A stretch of DNA of 64,000 nucleotides from Rhytidiadelphus loreus. Taxonomy: Eukaryota > Streptophyta > Bryopsida > Hypnales > Hylocomiaceae. The translations under genes and the position numbers were made by a program. Within the stretch, counting starts at the first letter, position 1. Each line of letters begins with the position of its first letter. The DNA lies in the NCBI GenBank assembly GCA_947034895.1, contig OX344762.1:71728981-71792980 (forward strand), written 5' to 3'. Below, piece by piece: positions 1 to 12,347 of this stretch. The notes under the pieces were generated by a model. That model saw only the letters and a list, made by a program, of their open reading frames with translations. It was not told where the DNA came from and made no database searches.

Positions 1-788
1 AGTTCAATCATCGAAGCATTTTTCTGTTGACTACCTTGGTGATAGGTCTTGGATTTTAGGGTTAAATTTCTTTGAATAAACTTGTTAAGATTGTTTATGA
101 AATTTGCAACACTTTTATACTTTTTAGACTTGTTGTTTTTCTACTTCCAAGTTCTTTCTGTTAATATGCCACGAACTAACAATATTCATTGTACTCAACT
201 TTTCTATTAAAAATCATGATAACAACAAATCCTTGACCTTTAGAAGAATTTAGTAGTAGCACCAACTAAGTTTGTTCAAGTATTGGAAAAGGGTCTATGG
301 TTTTTAAATTGAGGGATTTGGTGGCAATATCCATCATGATAAAGGATCCTAGCAACAATATCCATCACATTTTTTTTCTATTATTAAGCATACTTGAGTA
401 TTTAGTGTCAATATCCATCAAATTTGTTGCTCTAATAAAAAAGAGTCTTTGCTCCTTAAATAAAACTTTTGTATTAGACCCCTAAATCCTAAAACCTGAA
501 TTCCAAATCTAAATTCATCATTTTCTATTAGAAAGAATATCTACACAAAAAACTTTCTAGAATCTAGATGTGGTAATATCTTGATAAAATATTGATCCAA
601 AAAGTAGCCAAGGAACTTAATTCTAGGATGCATTATGCACAAAATTTGCAATGGACCAATTTGTGCACAAAAACAAACTACAATTTTGTTTGATTTAGTG
701 TTACTTCATGAACATTATATATAAAACAATAGTTAGTACTTTGAACAAGAGTGAAGTCTAGTCAAAATAGAATCCTAATTATTGCTTC
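1..788. other. AT-rich intergenic DNA, no gene seen
   Basis: Low-GC sequence with stops in all frames. The longest open stretch (297-485, 62 codons) is low-complexity and resembles no family I know. I see no RNA gene or clear repeat boundary here. Confidence 0.6.
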
Positions 789-1315
789 TAAGGTAAACTT
801 GCCTATGACAAGCAAACCACCTAGTATGACAAGCACCTAGGGAACTACCTATTAGAGTCTTATATCAACCTATGATAGATTTTTTATAAGAAATGGGGTT
901 AGGACTGCATTAGGTTGATTTGTGGCTATAATTAATGCCTTGGGAGATGGTCATGGAGTTATTAGTGATTGTCATAGGACATTTACACCTTTCTAGTTTA
1001 AACTTGTCATAAAAAGTTATTTTTTATTCCTTCATGTCATGACCATATTAGAAAATGTTGTGATTGCTTTAGGTGGTAAGATGACCATTATGAAAACACT
1101 TTTTGCTAATTTAGGTTAGCCTAGAGACTCTTTTGGACCAATTGGGCAATACACTTCAAGAGTTCATAATAAATTCGTACTTTGTCCAGAAAATAAAATT
1201 TCAATTGCTTCCTTCATTTCTCACATTTGTCTTTGTATAAAAAAAAATTGATATTTTTTGCTAATGGTAACATAACAAAGCACTAATTTTGCATGTCATA
1301 GGTAGGTTTACCTTA
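789..1315. mobile_element. about 530-bp MITE, family D copy 1
   Basis: The block opens with TA then AGGTAAACTTGCCTATGACA and closes with the near-perfect inverted sequence TGTCATAGGTAGGTTTACCT then TA (two mismatches over about 20 bp). Length (527 bp) and ends match a second copy at 14795-15325. The interior has no open frame, so this looks like a non-autonomous element with a TA target duplication. The transposase superfamily cannot be told; Tc1/mariner-like is possible because of the TA. Confidence 0.6.
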
Positions 1316-2164
1316 GATCCACTATTTTGCTACTAAAACTTCCCAGAAATGCTACCATATAGACATTTAAGAATGAATTTGGACTTAGGACTAAAAACTT
1401 AGTGTGAAACCCAAAATTTCAATTTCCAACTCTCCACCAATCTTATTTTGAGAATTTAGTGTAACTTGGGATGTAGTAGGTTCTATCTTTAAAAGATGGA
1501 GCTATTAATTTCAAGATTTCATTATGAAGTTGAATGATTTTGCAAGCCTAAAATTCTATGGCCCACCATAGTACAAGTTGTTCACTTGTAATACAAGTGA
1601 CTTTAGTTGCCAATTCTATACGATTTTGCAGCTTTCTTGCCTCTATCCTTTTTAGCATGTGTGCCTTTGTACTTCCATTTTCTTTTAACCCTTGTGGGAC
1701 CTCTAAGGCATTGATAACATTATTCAAACAATAATAAGGTAGTCACATTTAACATGTAATTTTAGTATTGCCTATCATTACATTAAAAAATTAGGATTTT
1801 TATTGGATGAATTGTCAAAATCATATCCAAAAATATTAGATTTGACAAATTTTAGATGACTTGTTTGTTAAGGGTCCATAGCCGAGCATCTCAAAGAATG
1901 CCAAAGATTTCATTTGAAAAATGTTGACATATAATGTCAACAAGTGTTTGAAGTGCATTGGAAATTTTGAAGCACCTATAGATTCTAAAAAAATGTCAAG
2001 TAGACTTGAAGGAAGAAGTCAGAATTGTATTCAAGTAGATAAAATTGTAGCTTTTAAATCTTTGTATTTATAGTTTGCGGAGATGCATTTATTTCTTTGC
2101 ATTGGAATAAATAATTTTCTTTTATACCAAAAAAATAAAAATAAATGCATTCATTTAGTGTGTT
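1316..2164. other. AT-rich intergenic DNA, no gene seen
   Basis: AT-rich, stop-dense on both strands. No coding, RNA or well-bounded repeat feature recognised. Confidence 0.5.
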
Positions 2165-3041
2165 TTAACCCCTAAAGGACCAAACAATATTTAAGGGCAA
2201 CATAGCAATTTTAGGCAACTCACTACAAACGGAATTTTTCTTTTTTTTTCTTTGAAGATTTCATAAAATGTGTGCCCGAGGAGTAGCTTTAAGGAAGAAC
2301 AATTTTCATAACTTTTGACTACATGATTAAAAAGTTATTTTCATAATATGTAATTTTCAACAGTTGGCAGCTTGGGCAACCCAAAAAAATTCTTTAAAAA
2401 TCACTTTTAAGAAAAATAAAAATTTGAAATTGGTTTAGGATTATGAGGTGTTTTGGTTTGTGGTTATGGATTTCCTACTTGAAAATAAACTATGGAGTCT
2501 TTTATTTAACTCTATTTTTTATATTTTTTGAAAAAAAAAGAGCATGTGATGTAGATTGTTTATTACTACATTACCACTGTTGGGATTGAAATTTTTCAAT
2601 TTTATAATTAAATTCTTAACCATTTAGTGTTTAGAATCACTTCGTACTTCTTTCTACTTACTATTTTTTTCCTATATGTTATGCAATTCCAAATGATCTA
2701 AAAATTTCAAGCATGTAGCCAACTTGACTTGAGGAATGAATCCAAAGAGTAACCACCATTTTGGACATTTTTTCATACAAATGTGACCTTGTGAAGTGCA
2801 ACTGCCTATATTTTCACAGGGTCCAAAAATGATTTTTGTCACTTCAAACGTTAATATCTTGCAATCTTCACAAGGGAAAATTCTGAAATTTTCCCCCCAT
2901 CTTTTCAAACTATTTTACTACAAGATCCTATGATTACGTATTTCCAAAAATGTTTTTCATCTAAAATTTGGTGCTTGTATCATAAATGGTAGTTTTGGAG
3001 CGTTTTTGGTGAAAACATAGTCTCTAATCTTTAGGGGTTAA
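2165..3041. mobile_element. TTAA-flanked element, subfamily A copy 1
   Basis: TTAA followed by CCCCTAAAGGACCAAAC at the left, and ATCTTTAGGGG followed by TTAA at the right, 877 bp in all. The interior is non-coding AT-rich DNA that is closely similar, phrase by phrase, to 59829-60773 (for example the stretch about 2680-2900 against about 60418-60620) and in its left half to 57647-58340. The flanking bases beyond TTAA are not duplicated, which favours TTAA itself as the target duplication. TTAA plus a CCC start is typical of piggyBac-type elements, but no transposase is present, so the class is inferred. Confidence 0.7.
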
Positions 3042-3095
3042 GTTTCAAGATTGTGTAAGATATGACATCTACGTGAGAATTTTTGATCCATGACC

Positions 3096-5226
3096 CCAAA
3101 CTACAAATATGGACCCAAAACCTTCAATTTTCTATGGGTGTCATTGGTAGCGTGTAGAGCAACGAAGTCTTGGATTTTTTTATAATTGAAATTGCATTCA
3201 TTCATCATTTATTAAGTTGCGCATTTGTTCAATTTTTTAGAATGCTTCAATCATTCTTTAGACTTTTATAATTTTGAAACTAATCAACTTCTTACAATGT
3301 TTTGAGAGTATTAAATTAAATATTTAAATTGAAGCATTTGATCTTTTGTAAAATTTATAGGATCATTAAATCATATGTTTTTAACATTGCTCTTAACACA
3401 ACAAAGGACAAACTTTTGACAAATACTTTTGACAAAACTAAATCAATTGAACAATCAATGAAGCAATCACATTTGTAAGTTTTTCCATTGAAACTAAAAC
3501 AATCAATGTAGTGAGGTTTTGGCAATCAATGTGAGTTTTTCTTTTCAAAGAGGCGCCATCTTGTAGAGAATAAACATGTCGTGGAAGAAGAAACTTGAAC
3601 AAAACATGAAGTAAAAGCCACAATGGTCATAGAGATGATTTGATGACATGCTATGATGGATAAAACAACTTCTAGTGGAAGTAATCATTGTTGAAGGTGA
3701 AATTTTGCTTTCTCAACAAAACTGTATGTCACTTGCAACAATTTCTTTGCAATTCTAGACAAAAGCATTCAAGAGGTAGCCAAACCATTGTTGCTCTCAA
3801 AATAAACCTTACAAAAAACTATGAATTCTTGAAATTCAATCCATATTATTATAGGTTTACTAATCAATTCAAAAACTCCACACAACTTGAATTGAGACCA
3901 CAAAAAATAGCCAATATTATTAGGCATTCTAGAGTCCTAGGTGTGCTCCTATTTTTTTGCTAGTTCTTGTTGGATGTAAAAGAGTATAGAACTAGATTTT
4001 TTTCTTATGCATTTTTGGATATCATAAGAATAAACTACGTAAATTTTCATTTCAAATTTTCAAAGTATTGATGCTAGCTCAAAAGTTGATGTGTTGTATT
4101 GCTAGCATGTGTATTGATGTTGAAAATAGGTGTGTTCAAAAATGACCTATGGTCTTATTTCAATGATGAACTTTAGGTTAGAATTAGTTTGGCCAATTTT
4201 GGAGTGACCTTTGGATTTTTTGTATTGATAAACATAGGATTCACTTTACGATTATAGTGTGTATTTGAAGCAATGATTAAAATTGAAGCTCCAACGAGAA
4301 TGATGGAATGAAGCCAAGATTAAATGGTGAAATGAAGTCTAGCCTAAATTATTGGAATGAAGCTAGGACAAAAATAGTGGAACGAAACCAAGGCAAAAAT
4401 ACCGGAATTTTGAAGTCACGACAAAAATAATAGAATTTCAAAGTCAAATGATTAAATTTGAAGTCTATAAAGAATATAGTGTCTTTTAAAAAGAGGGGAG
4501 TGAAAAGTATTTTGAAGGAACCAAAGAAAACCTTCAGAGTTTAATTAATTTTAAAAGCAAATGCCATAAAAATTTGGACTCAAATTTTTTTAAATAATAA
4601 AGTTGAGACGTTTTTGAGGCAACCAATGGAACTTTAAAAACAAGTGGAATGTAGGATTTGCTTTACAACCATGGAATCAGGATCTTTGGGGGAATCTCTT
4701 GAGGAATCTTTTGGGGATGTAGGCTTCAACAATGGATATTGGTCAATATACACCTCCAAAGTCCAACATAACAAGTTCAGAATTGCCAAACTCATAACCC
4801 TAAAACAATGAGCCTATAATTATTTTTTCAACCTTCATTTTTCAACTATCTATGAATATGATATTTTGTATGTATTTCTCAAAAATGTGATTATATCAAA
4901 TGCATAAATGTGCTAAATTTTGTTGAAAATTCTTCCATATGTTTATATTATAGTATAGAATATCATGATGCAAATTATAGTACTATGTCATTCTAAAATT
5001 AAAAAATTGCTATAAAATATTCAATTTGGAATAATGAGTATCAAGGTTATAAATTCAAAGTTCAAATTACTATAAAACATTCAATTTTAGGAATTTTCCA
5101 AAATTTCAAATTGAAGTAGAAATTAAACTTGATAAGATTCATTTCATTATTTACTAGGGCTTTGTTGCTCTCTATGCTATTAGTGACGCCTAACTAAAGG
5201 TGTAAGGGCCTCGTTTTGGGATCATG
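3096..5226. repeat. dispersed repeat E copy 1, imperfect inverted ends
   Basis: The left edge carries a motif around GGTAGCGTGTAGAGCAACGA (about 3150-3170) and the right edge carries a diverged reverse complement (about 5160-5190, TTGTTGCTCTCTATGCTATT). The inner part, about 4180-4790, is similar to 33386-34160: both hold runs of GGAATGAAGYCAAGACAAAA-like phrases, then TTTAATTAATT, then a TACACCTCCAAA phrase. No intact coding frame. Probably an old DNA transposon or a fragment of one. Edges are approximate. Confidence 0.4.
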
Positions 5227-6440
5227 AGTATCAAGGACAAACAAATCATTAACTGAATTATTATTTATCAAAGAAATTTAATACAATAATCAAAGTTTAA
5301 TTCAACATAGCAAGCATAAAAGGACTTGTCTAGATAGCTTTGTAGTTTGAATATTGCATCGAAGAAGCCAAACTTGATCTCCAACTTTAATTTGAATGTA
5401 GGTTGTACTTTGCGGTCAACATTTGCATAATTTTTATAATGATCCTGAGTTTGTTGAGGTTGAAATTTGAGTTCATTGTGAATGGCAAAAGCCCCAACTC
5501 TCAATTTTCAACTCTCTACCAATTAGATTTTGAAAATACAATGACAATGAGACTTGGGATGTAGTGTGAAGTGGCTCTAATTCTAGTATTGTGTAGGTTT
5601 AAATCTTTTCATTTTCATTTTTGAAAATGAATCCATCCTAGAATATACATGGAAACATTATTTAACGATTGCACCAAATTCTAATTCCATTCTAAAATTG
5701 TCCCCTTTAGATTCTTGCCTAAAATATACAATCTCTATTTATGAGAGTTTAGAATCATTTTTAGGTACACATATTTTCATTAGTTTATAGTTTATTTGTA
5801 CAAGATCCAACAAAAAATTACATAATTACATAATAGAAAAAATTATCAATTGTTTATTTAGACACATTTAAGTGTAGTTACTTTAGTGCACGATAATTCA
5901 AATCTCTTTTGTATTGTAAACCAAGAAGATCTTACTATCATATCTTCAATTCAAGTGTCAACTATTAAATGTACTTATATTTTAATATTTGGATGATGTG
6001 ATCCTTGTGAAAATTTTGAGGATCTTCCTTTGTTGTCATCAATACCCCATGTTTGTGTAATTATAGAACATCTTGATGGCCATAAAACATCATCCAAATC
6101 AAGGTAAGTAAAATTCTATATCATATTTTCTTCCATTTTTATTAACCTCTAAAGGTTCCAATTGAATGTTGACCTCATATAATTCATCATCCAATATTCA
6201 AACTATTTTTGAACTTCATCTAAATTTAACTAAAATTTATCTATGCACAAAGTTTAGAGCTTTCTTAATGGCCAAGAGTTAAGAAATTGGTTAACATTTA
6301 AAGGACAATTGGTGATTGTGGAAATCATCCCTTTAGTTACCGTGTGAATTATTTGCTTAAAAAATTGCAAAACCACTCATGGGAAGTCAAACTACTATAG
6401 AAGACCTCCCCTTTTCACAACAAAATTCTGAAGATAAATA
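5227..6440. other. AT-rich intergenic DNA, no gene seen
   Basis: AT-rich DNA leading to the sharp rise in GC that begins near 6.45 kb. No supported feature. Confidence 0.5.
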
Positions 6441-6520
6441 GTTGCACTTTTGTCCTACTAGAAGGATTCTCTATCATCCATCGGACCAAAAATGTCCTCG
6501 TTGGCGTTTAAGAGTTAAGA

Positions 6521-6592
6521 GTTTTCACAAAAGCTTTCCTAAAAGTTTTTACAAAAGCTTTCATAAAGGTTTTCACCAAAGCTTTCACTCAC
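6521..6592 (+). repeat. 24-bp tandem repeat, three units
   Basis: Three adjacent 24-bp units (6521-6544, 6545-6568, 6569-6592) of the form GTTTTCACAAAAGCTTTCNT plus four purine-rich bases. They lie in a short open frame (6442-6780) that would read as repeated K-S-F-H/Y. I do not consider that frame a gene because its remaining sequence has no family features. The repeat is about 750 bp upstream of the PPR gene start. Confidence 0.7.
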
Positions 6593-7344
6593 TGCCAGGT
6601 CCTCTGGAATGTTGGATACAAGCACAGGAATCCTTTGCAAACATTCGGAGGAACATCGGCATTGAGGTCAATTTTGCAGCAAGAGAAAGGGATTTCCCTT
6701 GGAAATTGCAGTCTCTCTCACCGTTCGTCTGTCTCGCACACATTTTACAGTTGAATTTTCAGCAAGTAAGATCAGATTGACGATTCTGGCACCGGATTGT
6801 GATAACAGCATTAGATCATTGATTTGGTAATTCATCTCCAACACTCCGATTATGTATTGGAGCTGCCTTTTCAATCGTGGACGGGCTATGGTTTAGGTCA
6901 CGTTTGCTGCTGCTGCATCCACGCATGCTCCATTCGTGCGCTAGTCTCACCTGCGAGCGCATCGGGAGAGCGTCGCGTCATTCAAATGAAATGTAGAACC
7001 TGCGCTTCTTGCTAAATCCGAGGGGTGCATTCACGGGCGCAGAGAGCATCGTTTGAGGTATGTAAGGGAGATGAGTGTGGTTGTTTTTAGGGTTTCGCAT
7101 TAGGGCAGATTGAATGTCAGATCACGATTGCGTCATCTCGAGTGCAGTGAAGGTCTCGGAGATATTGAATTCTTCAAAGGAATCATACTGCCTATTGAAA
7201 TTGGAGATTGAGTTCTATAATTTGAGGTTTAGTTTCTTGTTCGTCCATCCCCTGCTTTGGCTCCCCTTCTTTGATTGCTTGTGAGAACATGGCATTCGTG
7301 CTGTCTTTCTTACGTTGTCATTCTTGTGGGCAGCTTGAGAGGCA
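6593..7344 (+). promoter_or_regulatory. probable promoter and 5' leader of the PPR5-like gene
   Basis: GC content rises and AT-desert repeats stop. A telomere-box-like TTTTAGGGTTTC lies near 7087-7098, and GAGGTATGTAAG near 7054-7065 resembles a splice donor, so a leader intron is possible. Several short overlapping frames here are read as untranslated leader. No transcript evidence is available, so the limits are inferred. Confidence 0.35.
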
Positions 7345-10300
7345 ATGGTGGAGAATTTTCTTTCCCGAGCGATGGTGTCCGTTCCCCTACGGACTCTTCC
7401 ATCATGCGGACTCTCCCTTGTTCGTTCTCCCTTGCTCGTTTCCTTTTGCTCGGTCGCTGTCCGTGCTGCGAGGCATCCATCCCGGAATGCCACGCCTCCT
7501 TTCCGTCCTTCTATCCCCTCCATTCTGAAAACCCTGAATGCCGGTCAGGCCTCTGTCGTCCAGGTGACCACCTCTTTCTTTCCACATGTCCACTTTCTGT
7601 AGTCTTCTTCGTTGTATGCGTTTTTGGACGAGCTGGATTCGACACACTGATTATTGTAGTTTCTACAGGTTCTTGAGAGTCAGGCACCGTTTCTGAAGTC
7701 ATCTGATTGGTTTGCACTTTTGGAAGGCCTTGGGAAACAAAACTCATGGACTCTTACTCTTGAGGTATCAGCGACTATTCTTCCTTACAAATAGCTGAGC
7801 TTTTCGTGTCAACATTTTGGATTGACACAGAAACATTTTATTCGTTGCTACTCATAGAATTCGGGTTTGGAAGACTTGTGTGTCAATACCGTACAGAAAC
7901 TGCACAATGTTTGTAATCGCGATGCATAGTGGTGGATACTATTTGCGTCATTTAATCTTTGTATAAATGTGATTTCGGGAGATCACTATAGATCTGTGGA
8001 GAGATTATTTTGGGTTCAAGAGACATCTATTGAGATCAGATTTCTATCACATGTATAATTTTCTTATGCAATTTCAAATTGGGAGGTTGTAGACACTATA
8101 AGTGACAGTAGACATTTGCATTCAAAGATCAGTGGCCGTAGACATTTAGCTAAGTCATTTAGCTTACATCATCTGCTAATAAGTCCAACCAATTGCATAA
8201 GAAGATGAACTGCTGTTGGTATCAGGGGTCAGTATGGGAGACAGGATCGGGTTTAGTATCCTCTACCTTAAATGTCGGTGGATCGTGACGAATATTCGAT
8301 GTGCTTGAATCCATAATTCAGGTTTTTAGGTGGATGCAAAAGCAGAAATGGTACAAGCCAGATGGCGGATTCTATCCTAAGCTTATCGTAGTCATGGGGA
8401 AGGCAAATCAGCTACGGCTGGCTGGCTGGCTCTTCAGGGAATCGAAACGAAATGGTCACCGGCCTGACACTTCTTTGTACAATGCGCTCATCACTGCTCA
8501 CCTTCACAGCAGGAATAAGGAACAAGGGTTTCAGAAAGCTCTGCAACTTCTGGAAGACATGAAGCGAAGGGCAAGGTATGTTTGCTTCTGCTGGGTTGCA
8601 GTTTTTGTTTTCGTCGGTATTGCACACAATATCAGGTCGTGTGATCTGCTTCATCCTTTGATCGAACGCATCGTCTCCTCGATTGATAGAATTGTATACG
8701 AATCAATTGACTTGCTGGATCGACAAGCTTCATGTACTCATCGTATTTTGAGCAGAGTTTTCATAAATTAGACTGTTTTAGGAACTTCTAAGACAGCATC
8801 GTAAAGAGGATATTCACCATGATTCATGAGGAGTCTTCCCTGTGGTTACATGGATCATACTGAGGTCTTCCCATGAGGCCTCCATAAGATCAACGTCACC
8901 AAAGGGAGACCTTCCCATGAATTATGGGGAAAATTCTCTTCATTATGTTGCTTGAGAAGTACTTGAAACAGTCTAATTTTACTGAAAGCCGACTGAGAGC
9001 TGCAAATCCGTTAGTGACATTATCTTGTCGTTGACAGGTGCCAACCAAATTTGGTGACGTACAATATTCTTCTGAGGGCGAGTGCACAAGCATGTGACGT
9101 TGTCCAAGTGGAGAGATTCTTCCAGGAGATGGAAGCAGCCAAGATATATCCTGATCGAATATCATACAATGGGATCATCGGTGCTTATGGCAAGACTGGA
9201 GACTTTGTACAAATGGAAAAGACATTGTTCGTCATGAGATTGCGGAAACACATAAAGCCTGACACTGTGACCTCGAACACTCTCATTGACTCATATGGCC
9301 TCGCAAGGGAATATGTTAAGATGGAACAAGTGAGTGTACCATCAGAGTGGATCAAACTTATTCCCTGCAAATACGGCTCTTGTCATATATTCGAATTCCA
9401 TTGACTTGCTGTATCCTTATGAAACTCTCCTGTCTTAAGTAGTTAAAGTCCTTGTTGGATACGTCAATCTTTCGTCTGTACAAGGAATCTGCAGATATTG
9501 AAAGAGTAACTTGAAGTTTCAGCCGCTTGTTTTGAGCTCGTGATATTTCGCTGTCAGGTGCTGAAGAGTATGACGAGTGCCAAGTCTCGACATAGACCTG
9601 ACTGGAAAACGTATAACATCCTAATGAGCAGTTATGCCCGGGCAGGAGAGGTGGAAAAGATGGAATGGTCCCGCTGCAGGATGGAAGCTGCAAATTTCAA
9701 GCTCAACCTCACAAGTTATGAGATTCTTATGACCGGATATGGTCACGTCGGTGCGTTTGCGAAAATGAGTGAGGGCTTTTATCAAATGCTGCAGGCTGGT
9801 ATACAGCCTCAGAAGTCCACATTGAACGCCTTGATTGGTGCATACTGTAAGCATAACGCTTTCAAAGAAGCAGAGGAGCTTTTGAACGACGCTTTGGAGT
9901 GGCAAATACGGCCACGGACATCATCCTACCTAATCCTTCTAAGGTGAACCAGCTCTCCTTTTTCTGTCCAAATTAGTATTCAGACTACGGTAGACAAGGA
10001 TCCATCTCCTGGATCATAGTCATGAAGTAATTGAAGCATGCATGCAGGGGTTTGTTTGTGTGATTGCTAAGATAGACTCCCATACTGTGCATCTCACAAC
10101 TTTACGATTTAGATAGGTCCCGAATGCTACGCCTTGGATGGCAATATCATTCTGTGATGCGAAATTGGTTTTGAAATTATTATTGCACAATTAGGTTCTG
10201 CTGTTATGATGCTCTGCAAAGGTTCATACATTGGCAGATGTTCAAGCTCATGAGCTGAACAGTATATGTCTTAAGAGAACTGTTATTATGGTCTTGGTGC

Positions 10301-10641
10301 CTATCAATCATGGGAATTTTTTCCTCGAATTTTTTTGTTGCGGATTGAAACGTGCTTCGTGGACTTGCAGGGCCTATGCCAAGGAGAATCGATCAAGCGA
10401 CATGAAGAGGCTAATGGAACGCATGAGAATGGTTGGAATTGTTCCATGTGCAGCTACATTTTTGGAAGCTCTTGAATCTTTCAGCTTGTCAATCGAGAGC
10501 GAAGAGAAGCTAAAAGAATCGACTGTGGAGGTTCCAGCATATGATGACGATGACGATGACGATGACGAACATAATGTCGATGCATTGTTTGAGATGAATG
10601 AGATATCTAACTTTCAAATCTTGCCTTCATCAGATTTGTAG
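7345..10641 (+). CDS. PPR5: PPR5-like chloroplast pentatricopeptide repeat protein, six exons
   Basis: Exons read by eye: 7345-7563, 7669-7764, 8322-8575, 9038-9329, 9558-9943, 10371-10641. All introns are GT-AG, every join keeps frame, and the total is 505 residues. Residues 1-60 are Ser/Arg-rich with few acids, like an organelle transit peptide; a second ATG at codon 10 would give an equally good start. Nine P-type PPR motifs of about 35 residues run from 120 to 442 (starts near 120, 155, 195, 230, 266, 303, 338, 373, 408). Phrases such as VFRWMQKQKWYKPD, YNALITAHLHSR and QPNLVTYNILLRA are what I recall of PPR5/EMB2453 (At4g39620). In maize, PPR5 binds the unspliced trnG-UCC group II intron in chloroplasts and protects the precursor. 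Odd points: five introns, and an acidic tail with eight Asp at 474-481 that I do not recall from the family. The PPR assignment is secure; orthology to PPR5 is likely; the target RNA is inferred. Confidence 0.9.
10543..10566 (+). repeat. GATGAC hexamer microsatellite in coding sequence
   Basis: Four exact GATGAC units inside the last exon of the PPR5-like gene encode an eight-residue Asp run (residues 474-481). Its length is a multiple of three, so slippage would change only the number of Asp residues. Confidence 0.9.
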
Positions 10642-12347
10642 TCACTGTCTGAAAGAACAACTCGTTCAATCCATGCCGCTCGGGGTTGGCACGCGACTTG
10701 CGTCTGGGGCGAACAAATTCAAGAACGAGCAGCTGGTTTTCTGTTTTAGGTATGTACACCTAAAAGTGATCATACAATCATCTATGCATGTGCTCCAATT
10801 ATGAGACTGCCTAAATTTTTGTTAGGCATTGTTGGCTATGGCAAGGAGTTTCTTAAATGTAACCATATGAAAAAACTATGAATTTTGAGGTGATGATTTT
10901 AGGTGTAACCAAAATCAGTCCAAGGCTCTCATGTACGTTTTTAGAAATGAATGTATTGGGGTCACTTTGGGGGAGGGATAGCAGTTTGGTGTAGTTACCT
11001 TAGGGGCAATAGTTAGGTGCTACGGATCCTGCTCTTTGATTTCAAGCGTATCAAAACTCCTGGCAAGCTCCTAATACTGGAGAATATATCACGAGAGTAT
11101 AAAATGAGTTTGTATGCATTACTGACGTAGACTTCTGTATTACAGAGGCCCTGATCTGCAGCAAAAAAGAAATGGCTGGAACTAATATGCCTGCAGTCGT
11201 TACTGGTGAAGATGAAGCCGCACGTCTCATTCTTGTCATCCCCCGACACGCCTATTTTTTGGACCAAATTCAGAATTTGGCTGCTCAATCTGTTTCTAAA
11301 TCGAACTTTCTACCCAAGTACACCAATGATCAACTCGCATAATGCGCTTACCGATACCAACTCGTACGTCTTGCATCTGGCCTTGCCGCAAAGTATGTCT
11401 TTAATTACAGCATTATTGCTCGATCTGCAGATTGGTAGTAGCGAAGCAACCAGGGCCTGTCGATTGCCAAGGATAGTTTGAGAGTGCATAGAACTCTGTC
11501 CCTCCAAAGTTAGGCTCAAGATGATCTCTATTCCAGGAATCCAAGTATCCAACTCATCCCTCAGCATGTTCAAATGAGCAGGTTACCGAACTCCTGCTTG
11601 GGACAAGGGAGTTGATGGCCGGATTCACTCTTGTAAAATTCTTCTCTAGGGCGCTAGCGCGTGGCTGATCCAGCGTGCTGTCTGAGATTAATAAGTCAGA
11701 CTCTTCTCGATTCAGACATCAATACATTCTTTGAAAAGAGTTACTAACTCCTTGGGCCTGTCTTCTAATTCAAGGAAGAATGAGGGTATCCAAGATGCTC
11801 TAATCTTATGACATCTTTTTTTTGACATACAGTGTTTCCATCTTGACATCTATCACTTCAATAGCTCCTTGATAGTAGCTCCCGGATCGATTCTAGTGAG
11901 CAATTACCTGGATCATGCTGTTGTACAGTACACCATTCAACTATATTGATCGACTCCGAACCATATTTGTTTTCTTCATGTGTTGTCAAATTGGTGCACT
12001 CATAGAACAGCTGAAGAATGTGCAGCTGGATCTCAAAATTGTTTGAAACCACCGAGCAAACAAGCAGCAACGATTTAAAACTAATTTGCTAAAGCTTCGC
12101 TATTCTGGACATCGGTGCATGTTACATCCAGCAAGAAGAGGAGAAAGACGACGAACGATGTGCTGCTTACAAAGGCTTGTTGCATGGTGAACTCCACGCA
12201 TTCGTTGTGATATATAGTGCATCGTGGGTGGACTCCTGTTTTATTTTGAGGTTTCACGTTGTTTAAACTTTGCTTCTTGTTGCACTGAAAAGAGACTTAT
12301 TGCCAGTGGATTAGCAGGCTGCGTATTGTTGCCTGCTGTGTCATTCC
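10642..12347. other. intergenic DNA between PPR5-like and MAM33 genes
   Basis: Moderate GC. The first part is probably 3' untranslated sequence of the PPR gene; the last 200 bp is probably the MAM33 promoter, with GATATATAG near 12209-12217 as a TATA-like site about 135 bp before the ATG. In between I see only an open frame at 11172-11342 with a possible broken continuation, listed separately. Confidence 0.45.
11172..11438 (+). pseudogene. possible decayed coding fragment, unknown family
   Basis: ATG at 11172 opens a 56-codon frame that reads like ordinary protein (acidic start, then an amphipathic stretch containing RHAYFLDQIQNLAAQ and NFLPKYTNDQLA) and ends at TAA 11340-11342. The same frame stays open for 31 more codons (containing AYRYQLVRLASGLAAKYV) to TAG at 11436. 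I do not recognise the family. It could be a gene remnant, an exon of an unannotated gene, or chance in moderately GC-rich DNA. Confidence 0.25.

Noticed and set aside
6442..6780. 112-codon open frame upstream of the PPR gene
   Set aside because: Half of it is the 24-bp tandem repeat and the rest has no family features; better read as upstream non-coding DNA or leader.
7271..7676. Overlapping frames of 85 and 133 codons over PPR exon 1, and minus-strand frames at 7215-7747
   Set aside because: The frame from 7345 is the one that joins through exon 2 to the PPR repeats; the others are shadows, some lacking an ATG start.
11310..11573. Minus-strand 87-codon frame considered as a copia gag fragment
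   Set aside because: No recognisable gag motif or zinc knuckle, and it overlaps a better plus-strand reading.
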